Below the pieces are notes generated by a model. The model made no database searches. It saw nothing but the letters and a program-made list of their open reading frames with translations, and was not told where the DNA came from. From the NCBI RefSeq assembly GCF_008329965.1, contig NZ_CP036150.1, positions 3,204,439-3,268,438 on the forward strand: a DNA stretch of 64,000 bases, read 5' to 3'. Source of the stretch: Oceanispirochaeta crateris (GTDB taxonomy: Bacteria; Spirochaetota; Spirochaetia; DSM-2461). A program made the position numbers and the translations under genes. Of the stretch, positions 44,323-52,935 are shown in pieces. Position 1 is the first letter of the stretch. Each line of letters opens with the position of its first letter.

Positions 44323-45156
44323 ATGATTTCGGTAAGTATCTTAATGGAGAACTCATTGGTAGGACATCGTGGATTGAAAACTGAGCATGGACTGTCTTTT
44401 CTTATAGAGGATGAAGGTCAGTCTATCCTTTTTGATACAGCCTCATCTCCTTTCTTTTTAAACAATGCTATCAGTCTTAAAAAAGATCTAAGCAAGGTTA
44501 CTTCAGTAGTCTTGAGTCACCCTCATTATGATCATACTGGAGGTTTTCGTTCTTTTGTTGATCAATGGAAAACAACAGAAAAAAAACTCTATACGGGAAA
44601 AGATTTTTTTTTAGATCGTTTTGAAGCCAACACATTTTCTTTAACATATTTGGGTAACTCATTTTCGGAAAAGTATTTAGAGGAAAATGGAATTGTATGG
44701 AATTGCGTAAAAACTTTCACTAAAATTTCTGAACATTGTTTTGTTGTTTCTGGTTTCCGACAGCTAAATGAGCTGGAGACTGTACCTCCTCAGTTTAAAA
44801 AAAAATATGAAGATAGTCTTCTTCAGGATAATTTTTCAGATGAGTGCAGTATCGTAGTAGAAGCCTCTGATGGTTTGCATGTGATTGTAGGGTGTGCCCA
44901 TATAGGCATTTTGAATATTATTGAACAAATTTCCTGCCTATTTTCACAATCCGTCAAAGCAGTTTATGGAGGAATTCATTTGATGAATTCCACTAGAGGT
45001 GAGATTGAAGCGGTAATTGATAGACTTACCAACCTAGGGGTTGAGAAATGTGGACTATGCCATTGTTCTGGTAGAATAGTATACGAAAGTTTATGTAATC
45101 ATGCGAAAAGTATTGATGCAGCAACATTGGGTTCTGGGAGTATGTTGTTTTTATAA
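44323..45156 (+). CDS. MBL-fold metallo-hydrolase (DHPPP synthase/TM0207-like)
   Basis: A 277-residue metallo-beta-lactamase-fold protein of the 7,8-dihydropterin-6-methyl-4-beta-D-ribofuranosyl-aminobenzene-5'-phosphate synthase-like group. The metal site is VLSHPHYDHTGGFRSF, then GCAHIGILNII, GGIHLMN and CGLCHCSG. The true substrate of the group is poorly known; hydrolysis of a phosphodiester or lactone is possible. Cysteines in CGLCHCSG flank the metal-binding His, unusual but seen in relatives as I recall. It is the sixth enzyme gene after tctA. Confidence 0.8.
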   Translation: MISVSILMENSLVGHRGLKTEHGLSFLIEDEGQSILFDTASSPFFLNNAISLKKDLSKVTSVVLSHPHYDHTGGFRSFVDQWKTTEKKLYTGKDFFLDRFEANTFSLTYLGNSFSEKYLEENGIVWNCVKTFTKISEHCFVVSGFRQLNELETVPPQFKKKYEDSLLQDNFSDECSIVVEASDGLHVIVGCAHIGILNIIEQISCLFSQSVKAVYGGIHLMNSTRGEIEAVIDRLTNLGVEKCGLCHCSGRIVYESLCNHAKSIDAATLGSGSMLFL

Positions 45157-45179
45157 AAATTAAATATAGGATGGATAAA

Positions 45180-46205
45180 ATGGAACAAAATTTTCTTACT
45201 TGGTTAGCACAAAATACAAAAACTGTATGGTGGCATGATTCGGCCAATATTTCTGAACAAGAGAAAGCTTTCTCCTTAGGTGCTACAGGGATGACAACAA
45301 ATCCTTTTTTAGTAAACCAAACTCTACAAATGAATGTAGGTGATTGGAAAGGTGTAATAGCTGAAGATATTACTTCTCTTTCTGACGATGATAAAGCAAT
45401 CTCTCTCATAAAGTCAGTTACAGGGTATTACGCAGAAAAGGTTGCACCTTTATTTGATAAAGGAACGTTTGGTGCAGGATATGTATGTGCCCAAACTAAC
45501 CCTAATAAAACAGGGAATTATGCATATATGCTGGAACAAGCAAAGTGCTACGCTTCATGGTATCCAAACATAGTTATTAAATTACCAGCAACTAATGCCG
45601 GCATACGTGTATTCGAAGAATGTGTTGCATTAGGACTAAATGTTGCAGCGACGGTTAGTTTTTCAGTTCCTCAAGTTATTGCAGTAGCTGAAGCTAGAAA
45701 AAGAGGAAAGGAACTAGCTTTGTCTAATGGTATTAAACCTGGTTTAAGTATTGCTGTTCTCATGGTAGGACGATTAGATGATTATCTGAGAGATGTTGCC
45801 AATGATCAGAATTCTGTTGTTACTGAAGCAGATATTAAGCTTGCAGGAACTGCGTGTATGAAAAGAGCATATTCTATTTTTAATGAACGAGGTTACGATA
45901 CAGTTCTTATGCCTGCCGGCTGTCGTGGAGCTCATCACATTACAAGTTTAGCAGGGGCAAAGATGATAATGTCCATCTCTCCAAAAATTCAGAAGGCTCT
46001 TCTTGATCTTAAAGGACCTTTTGAGGAGAAGATCAATGAGCCGGTAGATCCAGAGGCCTTGGAGAGGCTTTCGACATTGAGAGAGTTTAGAAAGGCTTTT
46101 GAACCTGATGGTATGAGTTCAGATGAGTTTATTACTTTTGGAAGTTCAAATAGGACTATTGACCAGTTTATCAATAGTGGATGGAATCCTCTCCTCTCGT
46201 TATGA
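45180..46205 (+). CDS. Transaldolase-family protein
   Basis: A 341-residue TAL/FSA-family TIM barrel. GATGMTTNPFLVNQTL matches the family entry (normally GVTTNP); the Schiff-base Lys is in NIVIKLPATNAGIRVFEE; LNVAATVSFSVPQVIAVAEA follows. A carboxyl-terminal insertion (GCRGAHHITSLAGAKMIMSI) distinguishes it from TalB. The start at 45180 is chosen because AGGA at 45167 lies 9 bases away, while ATG 45171 abuts it. It could cleave or transfer a three-carbon unit from the carbon skeleton made by the transketolase. Confidence 0.85.
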   Translation: MEQNFLTWLAQNTKTVWWHDSANISEQEKAFSLGATGMTTNPFLVNQTLQMNVGDWKGVIAEDITSLSDDDKAISLIKSVTGYYAEKVAPLFDKGTFGAGYVCAQTNPNKTGNYAYMLEQAKCYASWYPNIVIKLPATNAGIRVFEECVALGLNVAATVSFSVPQVIAVAEARKRGKELALSNGIKPGLSIAVLMVGRLDDYLRDVANDQNSVVTEADIKLAGTACMKRAYSIFNERGYDTVLMPAGCRGAHHITSLAGAKMIMSISPKIQKALLDLKGPFEEKINEPVDPEALERLSTLREFRKAFEPDGMSSDEFITFGSSNRTIDQFINSGWNPLLSL

Positions 46206-46282
46206 GGTTTTATTTTCTGCCAGAGACATAAGGTAAAATATAAAAATCAATTGTTTTAATTACATAGAGAGGCTTAAGTAAT

Positions 46283-47047
46283 ATGAAAAAAAATCCATTT
46301 GATTTGACTGGAAAAAATGCGGTAATAACAGGTGCGTATCAAGGACTGGGATGGGGTATGGCACAAGGATTGGCAGAGGCAGGTGCACGAATCATCATGG
46401 TTGATGTTCATCCAGAGATTGATGAAAAAGCTGCTCTGTTTAGACAGCGGGGGTTTTCTGCTGAAGGTCTTTGCTCAGACTTAATGGATCGTGAGAGTCG
46501 ATCAGAACTCAAAAAAAAAATTGAATCAACTCTTGATGGGCAACTGGATATTTTAGTAAATAATGCAGGTATTCAGATTCGTCATTCAGTTCTGAAATTC
46601 CCGATTGAAGATTGGGATAAAGTCATTGAGCTTAATCTGACAGCAGTGTTTGACTTGGCTCAGTGGGCAGCTAATCTTATGGTGTCCATTGGAAATGGGA
46701 AGATCATTAATGTTGCTTCTGTTAATTCTATTGCTGCTGGGATCAATACTGTCGCCTATTGTGCAACAAAAGGTGGTGTTTTACAGCTCACCAAAACAAT
46801 GGCTAACGAGCTTTCATCTTTGGGAGTCAATGTCAATTGCATTGCTCCAGGATATATGGCAACTCCAATCAATACAGCGCTGGTCGAAGATTCAGGAAGG
46901 TTCTCTGAGCTGTCTCAGCGTATTCCTGCAAAACGGTGGGGACAACCGGAAGATATGGCTGGAGCTGTTGTATATCTAGCATCAGAAGCATCCAACTATG
47001 TTTGTGGAGTAATGCTTCCAGTAGATGGAGGATATTTGAGCAGGTAA
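46283..47047 (+). CDS. Short-chain dehydrogenase/reductase (KduD-like), second copy
   Basis: A 254-residue SDR. ITGAYQGLGWGMAQGLAEAG (TGAxQGLG) matches KduD/gluconate-5-dehydrogenase types; INVASVNS and catalytic YCATKGGVLQ follow; the end GVMLPVDGGYLSR is canonical. It closes the tct operon. Two different SDRs imply that at least two hydroxyl or keto groups of the substrate are handled. Confidence 0.9.
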   Translation: MKKNPFDLTGKNAVITGAYQGLGWGMAQGLAEAGARIIMVDVHPEIDEKAALFRQRGFSAEGLCSDLMDRESRSELKKKIESTLDGQLDILVNNAGIQIRHSVLKFPIEDWDKVIELNLTAVFDLAQWAANLMVSIGNGKIINVASVNSIAAGINTVAYCATKGGVLQLTKTMANELSSLGVNVNCIAPGYMATPINTALVEDSGRFSELSQRIPAKRWGQPEDMAGAVVYLASEASNYVCGVMLPVDGGYLSR

Positions 47048-47132
47048 GAAACAGGGAAAGATCTAATTTTTTTCTCGGAGAATCCTTCTGGGAAAAGTCC
47101 ATATCGCTTCACTTCAGGCCGGCTCCGTGACT

Positions 47133-47153
47133 AAACAAACATCCTGTTTGTTT
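47133..47153. repeat. Perfect 9-bp palindrome between the operon end and the tRNA
   Basis: AAACAAACA, TCC, TGTTTGTTT. It lies 86 bases after the last gene of the operon. It lacks a T-tract and has a low-GC stem, so I do not call it a terminator; it might be a site for protein binding or a REP-like repeat. Confidence 0.4.
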
Positions 47154-47210
47154 GCGCTCCATGATTTCGCGCCGTCTCTCCGTTTCGAGTCCTCTCTTTC
47201 CGAAGAAAAA

Positions 47211-47248
47211 AAAAGACCCAGTCACCTAAAGGTAACTGGGTCTTTTTT
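47211..47248. terminator. Bidirectional rho-independent terminator next to tRNA-Leu
   Basis: AAAAGACCCAGT and ACTGGGTCTTTT form a strong stem, extended by CACC/GGT pairs around a TAAA loop. The A-rich left side and T-rich right side give a T-tract in either direction. It ends the tRNA transcript on the minus strand and could end the catabolic operon on the plus strand. Confidence 0.85.
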
Positions 47249-47249
47249 A

Positions 47250-47333
47250 TGCCTGGAAGAGGACTCGAACCTCCACGCCCTTGCGAGCACTAGTCCCTGA
47301 AACTAGCGTGTCTACCAATTTCACCATCCAGGC
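47250..47333 (-). tRNA. tRNA-Leu (anticodon CAG)
   Basis: The minus strand gives an 84-nt cloverleaf with a long variable arm, as in leucine tRNAs. The acceptor stem is GCCTGGA pairing with TCCAGGC and the discriminator is A. The D-loop has GGTAGAC and the anticodon loop is TTCAGGG between CTAGT and ACTAG. A T-arm GGAGGTTCGAGTCCTC follows. CCA is not encoded. Confidence 0.95.
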
Positions 47334-47460
47334 AGACGTGGAGATAGTATAGTGAGGCATGTTTTTTTTGTCAACATGCTTTTTTCATTGAAAAATCAAT
47401 CTTCAAATTGCCTTGTATTAGCAATTGTTTTCCTTTGAATAATTGAGTATTTTAAGAGTC

Positions 47461-48273
47461 ATGCGCGTCTTATTTATAGGAGAGATTGTCAGTAAAGCCG
47501 GTGTTTTTACTGTCAAAAAATTGCTCCCCAAACTTAAAGTAGAAAAGAATCTCGATTTTGTGGTTGCCAATGGGAATGGTGTTACCGGTGGATTCGGTAT
47601 GGGTATGAATCATTCCCTTTACCTAAAGAAACTGGGGATTGATGCTTTCACATCGGGAGAGTGCGTCTTTTATAAAAAAGACATGGTCGGATTCATTCCC
47701 AAAGCCTCCTTTTTGATTAGACCTGCGAACTATCCTCCCGGAAGTCCGGGGAGGGGATGGGGCATCTATAATGTAGGAGAACAGAAGATTGCTATCATAA
47801 ACCTTCTTGGCCAATCCGGTTACCAGCGGGTCCATTTATCCAACCCGTTCTCCTATGTAACAGAACTGATTAAGCGTGTGAAAGAGACAACGCCTCATAT
47901 CGTTATCAACTTTCATGCCACAACAACTGCAGAAAGACAGACTCTTTCCTATATTGTTGATGGCCAGGTCAGTGCTATGATTGGGACAGGAACTAAGGCT
48001 ATCACAGCAGATGCCTCTATAATGAAAAAGGGAACTGCCATGATCACCGATGCCGGACGTTGTGGAAGCCTTCATTCTGTTGGAGGCCTGGAGATGGATG
48101 TGGAAATTAAAAAATTCCTGACACAAATTCCAGAAAGATCAAGAGATGCCTGGGATCAACTGGAGATGCAGGGCGTTGTCCTGGATCTTGATGATCAAGG
48201 AAACGCCAGGAGCATAGAAACACTAAGAATACCCTGTATGGAGAAACCCGATGATACAACCAACAATCGTTGA
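47461..48273 (+). CDS. YmdB/TIGR00282-like protein lacking the metal-binding residues (probable pseudo-enzyme)
   Basis: A 270-residue homologue of the YmdB metallophosphoesterase family. The overall pattern is clear: MRVLFIGEIVSKAGVFTVKK, FHATTTAERQTLSYIVDGQV, GTKAITADASIMKKGTAMIT and LEMDVEIKKFLTQIPER. The residues that bind the two metals differ from what I recall of the family: GD is GE at residue 8, NGEN is NGNG (39-40), GNH is GEC (66-68), and GTHTHV is GTGTKA. So phosphodiesterase activity is unlikely. The ATG at 47461 is used; the TTG at 47443 lacks support. The next gene overlaps its end by 23 bases. Confidence 0.8.
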   Translation: MRVLFIGEIVSKAGVFTVKKLLPKLKVEKNLDFVVANGNGVTGGFGMGMNHSLYLKKLGIDAFTSGECVFYKKDMVGFIPKASFLIRPANYPPGSPGRGWGIYNVGEQKIAIINLLGQSGYQRVHLSNPFSYVTELIKRVKETTPHIVINFHATTTAERQTLSYIVDGQVSAMIGTGTKAITADASIMKKGTAMITDAGRCGSLHSVGGLEMDVEIKKFLTQIPERSRDAWDQLEMQGVVLDLDDQGNARSIETLRIPCMEKPDDTTNNR

Positions 48274-48718
48274 AGAAATAAGAAGCGACAGTACTGTTTT
48301 AGTCCGATACCCTAATCCAAAGGCGGACAAGTCAAAATCCTCAAGATCCTTCTGGAAAGTCAAGGAACGCTGTTTCCCGGCAAAAAACCCAGAATCCTTC
48401 ACACTGTCAAAGGGAGATATGGTAGAGATTCTTGTAGACCCTAAGTCGTCAATCATCGCCGCCTTTATGATCTTTATGCTCCCATTACTGGGGTTTTTGG
48501 CTTTTTATGGACTGGCCACCTTTTTGACATCAGTGGAAGTGATCCTGTTTCTGGCGGGAGTCCTTGGTCTGTGTGCAGGGATGAGTGTGAATATTCTAAT
48601 GCGCAAATTGAAAGGTGCCGGAGAACTCCCTGTTATCCAAAGAAAGATGACCATTGAGGATATGAAAGTATTCATGGAGTGCCATGATGCCTGTAAATCC
48701 TGTAAGGGCTGCGGCTGA
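48251..48718 (+). CDS. RseC/MucC-family membrane protein
   Basis: A 155-residue protein with the RseC layout: an N-terminal soluble stretch (VEEIRSDSTVLVRYPNPK), two membrane helices (IIAAFMIFMLPLLGFLAFYG and VILFLAGVLGLCAGMSVNIL) and a C-terminal tail. The tail has four cysteines (ECHDACKSCKGCG), a possible metal or Fe-S site. RseC modulates sigma-E and assists the SoxR-reducing system in other bacteria; neither is evident here, so the function is inferred by family only. Confidence 0.75.
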   Translation: MIQPTIVEEIRSDSTVLVRYPNPKADKSKSSRSFWKVKERCFPAKNPESFTLSKGDMVEILVDPKSSIIAAFMIFMLPLLGFLAFYGLATFLTSVEVILFLAGVLGLCAGMSVNILMRKLKGAGELPVIQRKMTIEDMKVFMECHDACKSCKGCG

Positions 48719-48725
48719 GTCTGAT

Positions 48726-49847
48726 TTAACCTTCAGCCAGTGTACAAATTGTCTGAGCCATATCGTCTAGTGAGACGATTTTCCGGATATAATTGTGTTC
48801 TACTGCAACACGGGGCATCCCATAGACAATACAGGATTTAGAATCCTGTGCAATTGTCATCCCGCCTTCTCTGAATATATTTCCGATTTCTCTGGCTCCA
48901 TCCTTTCCCATTCCGGTCATGATGACGGCAATGGATTTGTTCCTGAACTCTTTGGCGATGGAGTTAAACAGAACTCCTGCAGAAGGCTTATGACCGTTAA
49001 TCAATTCCGAATCATGAAGGTGAATCATCGATGCCAGAGATTTCTTCTCGATAGAGATATGGGCATCTCCGGGAGCTATTAATATACGACCTGCCCGGAC
49101 AATATCTCCTTCGGCGGCTTCCTTTACTTCCAGAGGGCAGATTCTATCAAGGCTGGCAGCAAACTCCCTTGTGAAACCTGCGGGCATATGTTGAACAACA
49201 ACAATGGGAACCGATAGATTCGGATCCAATTCGGCAAAAACCTTTCTTAGAGCATTCGGACCACCAGTAGAAATGCCAATGGCAATGATTTCCGGCCTTT
49301 CCGGTTCTCTTTCGGGGCTGCTTCTGTCCCAGTCGTCCTGTTTAAAACCGGATCTCTCTGATGTCCGGGTGAATGTTTGCTGGGGTATTGCCTGTTCAAC
49401 AGCGAGAGGGGGAATCGAGTTGCCATGTTTTCTTCTGTAATCACTTCCATAGGCTTTAAGAACCGTAACAAGATGGTCACCCACTTTCTCTAGTTCATCC
49501 GAGGCAGATCCGCTGGGTTTTGTTATAAAATCGGATGCTCCCAGAGCCAGAGCCTCCATGGTGACCCGGGCTCCTTTTTTGGCTATGGATGAAAGAATTA
49601 CAACGGGAATCTTGTGCCCCCGGCTATGCATCTCTTTGAGGAAATCAATGCCATTCATCTCAGGCATTTCAAGATCCAGAACAATGACATCAGGATTTAA
49701 CCGGGGAATTTTGGTCAAGCCAAACTGGCCGTTCATGGCCGTCCCTACGACCTCTAGAGCGCTGTCTTTTTCGATCAGCCGGGATATGATATTTCTCATC
49801 AACGCTGAATCGTCGACGACCAGCACTGCAATTTTATTCTCTGACAC
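48726..49847 (-). CDS. cheB: Chemotaxis protein-glutamate methylesterase CheB
   Basis: A 373-residue CheB with an N-terminal receiver domain (VLVVDDSALMRNIISRLIEK, VIVLDLEMPEMNGIDFLKEM with the phospho-Asp) and a C-terminal esterase. The catalytic triad is visible: Ser in IGISTGGPNALR, His in VVVQHMPAGFT and Asp in AVIMTGMGKDGAREIG. It removes methyl groups from chemoreceptors upon CheA phosphorylation. CheR follows upstream in the same direction with a 16-base gap. Confidence 0.96.
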   Translation of the reverse strand: MSENKIAVLVVDDSALMRNIISRLIEKDSALEVVGTAMNGQFGLTKIPRLNPDVIVLDLEMPEMNGIDFLKEMHSRGHKIPVVILSSIAKKGARVTMEALALGASDFITKPSGSASDELEKVGDHLVTVLKAYGSDYRRKHGNSIPPLAVEQAIPQQTFTRTSERSGFKQDDWDRSSPEREPERPEIIAIGISTGGPNALRKVFAELDPNLSVPIVVVQHMPAGFTREFAASLDRICPLEVKEAAEGDIVRAGRILIAPGDAHISIEKKSLASMIHLHDSELINGHKPSAGVLFNSIAKEFRNKSIAVIMTGMGKDGAREIGNIFREGGMTIAQDSKSCIVYGMPRVAVEHNYIRKIVSLDDMAQTICTLAEG

Positions 49848-49863
49848 GGATGTCCCTCTTGAT

Positions 49864-50682
49864 TTAGTTCTGTATTTTACCGTAGATGCAAGCCCAGTCT
49901 GTTTTTATGAACTTAAACTGAGTATCCATTCCGAAAAGTGATTCGGAATGGCCTATAAATAAATAGGAATGTGGTGCCATAGAATTCCAGAAGTTATCAA
50001 TCACATTTTTCTGGGCAGGCTCGTCAAAGTAAATTAAGACATTTCTGCAGAAAACTATATCCAAGTTCCTCATATCATTCCCGAATTTCAGGTTATGATA
50101 ATCAAATTTTATAAGTTTTACGATTTCCGGCTTTACCCTATAGCTATTATCTTCTTCTGTGAAGTATTTGTTCAAATAATTATCTGGTATTCCGGTGACT
50201 CTACTCTTTAAATAGAGACCTTCCTTTGCTTTCATCAACGATTTAAGGCTGAGGTCAGAAGCGATCACTTCTATTTTAAAGTCCGGTGGAAGATGTTCCT
50301 TAAGAACCATGGCATTTGTATATGGTTCTTCTCCTGTAGAACATCCGGCGCTCCATATGGATATTTTTTTATCACCGCTCTGTCTTTTTCGCTCTACTAG
50401 ATCGGGAATTACATAGTTAATAAATGTATCGTAATGAGCCTGATTTCTAAAAAAACGGGTCAGATTTGTAGTGACAGAGTCCAGAAAATCTTTCAATTCG
50501 TTGTCACTTTTGGTCAGTGATTTATAGTACTCTCCAATGCTCTCCAAATTCTGTAGTTTCAGCCGCTCCTTCAAGCGACTTTCAAGAATCGTTCTGTTTG
50601 AATCAGAGAAATGAATACCGCTCTCATTATATATGAGATCTCTGATCCTCGTGAAATCAGAGTCACTCAAGAAGTCTGACAT
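49864..50682 (-). CDS. cheR: Chemotaxis protein methyltransferase CheR
   Basis: A 272-residue CheR. The N-terminal helical domain (RIRDLIYNESGIHFSDSNRT, LESRLKERLKLQNL) precedes a SAM methyltransferase domain (ISIWSAGCSTGEEPYTNAMV, IEVIASDLSLKSLMKAKEGL, LDIVFCRNVLIYFDEP). The AGC.TGEEPY motif is diagnostic. It methylates glutamates on receptors and forms an operon with cheB. Confidence 0.96.
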   Translation of the reverse strand: MSDFLSDSDFTRIRDLIYNESGIHFSDSNRTILESRLKERLKLQNLESIGEYYKSLTKSDNELKDFLDSVTTNLTRFFRNQAHYDTFINYVIPDLVERKRQSGDKKISIWSAGCSTGEEPYTNAMVLKEHLPPDFKIEVIASDLSLKSLMKAKEGLYLKSRVTGIPDNYLNKYFTEEDNSYRVKPEIVKLIKFDYHNLKFGNDMRNLDIVFCRNVLIYFDEPAQKNVIDNFWNSMAPHSYLFIGHSESLFGMDTQFKFIKTDWACIYGKIQN

Positions 50683-50816
50683 ATATTTTCCGTCCTTTGG
50701 CTTACCTAAGAGTCTAATTCTCAGTATTCCGTGCTGTCAACATATTAAAAGAAATTGAACTTTTTTCCAAGGATCTACCCGATCGTAAAGAGTCCTTGTT
50801 TTCCACAGCTGGTTGA

Positions 50817-50845
50817 TTGACAGCGGGAGCTTATAAAACCATAAT
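50817..50845 (+). promoter_or_regulatory. Promoter of the lpt-rpoN operon
   Basis: TTGACA (50817-50822) and CATAAT (50840-50845) with a 17-base spacer. Transcription would begin about 7 bases after the -10, near 50852, only three bases before the lptC GTG at 50855, so the transcript might be leaderless. Confidence 0.6.
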
Positions 50846-50854
50846 TTCCTGAAC

Positions 50855-51403
50855 GTGAAAAAGATAATCTTTTATGCATTAGTCGCCCTGTTCTGTATTT
50901 CCTGCTCTCTGGAATATGATACATCCGTCAGCGAGACATTGGATGAATCCATTCCTACTTCCAGGCTCTACGGAGTTAAAAGAGTTCAGGTCCAGGGCGG
51001 GCAACCCAGGGTGAGTTTTGAAGCCAGGGAAGCCGTGGTCTGGGAAAATCGGGAAGAAACTGAATTAATGGAGTTTGTGTTTAAAGAATATGGTTCTACC
51101 CGGGATATTATCACAACGGGACAAGCCGAATATCTTCTTATTTCAGATAATCAGGACGCCATCATTGAGGGGCAAATCTATGGATATTCTTTGCGGAATG
51201 AGGCCTCTGTCGAGGCAGAAAAATTGAGCTGGCTAGATGAAAAAAGAGAACTTTCAAGCCTAGGGGACACCGAGGTTGCCATTACGATGGATAATGGATC
51301 TCTTCTAGTCGGGAAGAAATTCGTGGCAGATTTATATACAAATACAACGGTTTTTTCCTCGGGAGTTCGTGGTTCTCTGGAATCTGGGAGCCAAGATGAA
51401 TAA
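50855..51403 (+). CDS. lptC: LPS transport periplasmic protein LptC (lipoprotein-like)
   Basis: A 182-residue LptC-family protein. The start MKKIIFYALVALFCISCSLE looks like a lipoprotein signal with Cys17, rather than the uncleaved helix of E. coli LptC. The beta-jellyroll pattern follows: VKRVQVQGGQPRVSFEAREA, EAVVWENREETELMEFVFKE, IEGQIYGYSLRNEASVEAEK and TVFSSGVRGS. It passes lipopolysaccharide, or another lipoglycan, to LptA. Its end overlaps lptA by 8 bases. The GTG start has no ribosome-binding site. Confidence 0.82.
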   Translation: MKKIIFYALVALFCISCSLEYDTSVSETLDESIPTSRLYGVKRVQVQGGQPRVSFEAREAVVWENREETELMEFVFKEYGSTRDIITTGQAEYLLISDNQDAIIEGQIYGYSLRNEASVEAEKLSWLDEKRELSSLGDTEVAITMDNGSLLVGKKFVADLYTNTTVFSSGVRGSLESGSQDE

Positions 51404-52088
51404 GAAGGTCATCCTTGTTCTTTTTCTTGTTCTCATCTCTTTCAATTTCCTTCAGGCCGAGCAATACAGTTTCTCAAGTGATTTTTTGAAGTCGGTCATG
51501 GCGGAAGGTCGGGAAAATACTCTTTTAGAAGGGAATGTTCTTGTTCGGTCGGAGAAGAAAGAGATAAAGGCAGACCGGGTTGAAATCCTTGGAAAAGATT
51601 TTCAGTTTTTTATCTGTGAAGGGGATGTTGAGGTCCGGGATCTGGAAAAGAACTTCACCCTCACTTCAGAAATATTTCATTATGATAATGATAACCGTAT
51701 TATCAGGATTACCGGTCCTTCTATGATGGAAGATCGGGAAAACAATATGATCATCAAATGCAGTTATCTTGAAAATCGTGAAAATGAAGACATTATAATC
51801 CTTCAGGGGGGGGTTCGAATTCTAAAAGAGGATTTAGCCTGTCGGAGTGAGTTTGCCGTGTATTATCGTGACAGGAATATGCTTGAGCTGACGGGTTTGC
51901 CAGTAGTTTATAGACAAGATGATGTTTTCAGGGCCTCTCGGATAACAGTGGATCTTAATACAGATGAAATCCGTATGGAAGGTGTTGTTGAGGGATCTCT
52001 TTTGTCCAAAAACAATGAAGATGAAGACTCAGAAGAAAATACTTCAGAGATTCTAGAGGATACATCCCGGGAGGATGGTGATGAGTGA
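51396..52088 (+). CDS. lptA: LPS transport periplasmic bridge protein LptA (OstA-like)
   Basis: A 230-residue OstA/LptA-type protein. The ATG at 51396 has GGGAG 5 bases upstream; an earlier in-frame GTG at 51369 would put nine residues ahead of the signal. Signal peptide MNKKVILVLFLVLISFNFLQ ends at AEQ. The repetitive beta pattern of the family follows: LEGNVLVRSEKKEIKADRVE, FFICEGDVEVRDLEKNF, LQGGVRILKEDLACRSEFAV and GLPVVYRQDDVFRASRITVD. An acidic tail (EDEDSEENTSEILED) is unusual. Its stop overlaps lptB by 8 bases. Confidence 0.87.
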   Translation: MNKKVILVLFLVLISFNFLQAEQYSFSSDFLKSVMAEGRENTLLEGNVLVRSEKKEIKADRVEILGKDFQFFICEGDVEVRDLEKNFTLTSEIFHYDNDNRIIRITGPSMMEDRENNMIIKCSYLENRENEDIIILQGGVRILKEDLACRSEFAVYYRDRNMLELTGLPVVYRQDDVFRASRITVDLNTDEIRMEGVVEGSLLSKNNEDEDSEENTSEILEDTSREDGDE

Positions 52089-52830
52089 CCCTAAAGTCTC
52101 TACTACTAAATCTCTTCAGGTTGATAATGTAAAAAAAGTATATGGTAAGAAGATTGCTGTAAAAACAATGAGCTTTACGATGCATCAGGGAGAAATCGTA
52201 GGCCTCCTCGGCCCGAATGGAGCCGGTAAAACCACCTGTTTTTATATTATTGCAGGGTTTATCAAAGCCACTGCCGGCCGTATCCTCTTAGATGATATAG
52301 ATATTACCAATGAGCCTATGTTCAGACGGTCCCGTCTTGGAATTTCCTACCTACCCCAGGAGCCCTCTGTTTTTCGGAAATTGACAGTAGAAGATAATAT
52401 CTGGGCAATCCTTGAGACCCGTGATGATCTTAGTAAGCTTGAAAAGAAAGAAAAAATGGAAGACCTTATTGAAGACTTGGGAATTCAGAAAGTTCGTTAT
52501 CAGAAGGCTTTTACCCTCTCCGGCGGAGAGCGGCGGCGAACCGAGATTGCCCGGTCTCTGGCAACGGATCCCCGGTTTCTGCTTTTGGATGAACCCTTTG
52601 CCGGCATAGATCCCATTGCCGTTTATGAGATAAAAAGAATCATTGAACAGCTCTCTGCCAGAGGCATCGGTATTCTCATTACAGACCATAACGTTCGAGA
52701 CACATTTACCATTACCCATAGATCATACATAACAAATCTGGGCGAAATCATTGTTAGTGGGAATAAGGAAGAGCTTCTGGACAGTGAGCTGGCCCGGACA
52801 ATTTATCTGGGGAAAGATTTTACGATGTAA
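52081..52830 (+). CDS. lptB: LPS export ABC transporter ATPase LptB
   Basis: A 249-residue ABC ATPase. The ATG at 52081 has GGGAGG six bases upstream; ATG 52075 directly abuts that site. Walker A is GLLGPNGAGKTTCF, the Q-loop region ISYLPQEPSVFRKLTVEDNI is LptB-specific, the signature is TLSGGERRRTEIARSLATDP, Walker B is FLLLDEPFAGIDP, and the His switch is in ILITDHNVRDT. It powers LptFG (not in this window). Confidence 0.96.
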   Translation: MSDPKVSTTKSLQVDNVKKVYGKKIAVKTMSFTMHQGEIVGLLGPNGAGKTTCFYIIAGFIKATAGRILLDDIDITNEPMFRRSRLGISYLPQEPSVFRKLTVEDNIWAILETRDDLSKLEKKEKMEDLIEDLGIQKVRYQKAFTLSGGERRRTEIARSLATDPRFLLLDEPFAGIDPIAVYEIKRIIEQLSARGIGILITDHNVRDTFTITHRSYITNLGEIIVSGNKEELLDSELARTIYLGKDFTM

Positions 52831-52935
52831 TCAAACATAAACTCTCTGTCTCTAAGTTCTTGCTTAAAATCGTAATAATGCTACAATTTCTCTTGTAGTT
52901 CTGTAAAATAGATGTTGAGTTAAACGGAGGTCCTT

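Noticed and set aside
47133-47153. AAACAAACA-TCC-TGTTTGTTT as a terminator
   Set aside because: The stem has little GC and no T-tract follows; a real terminator lies at 47211-47248.
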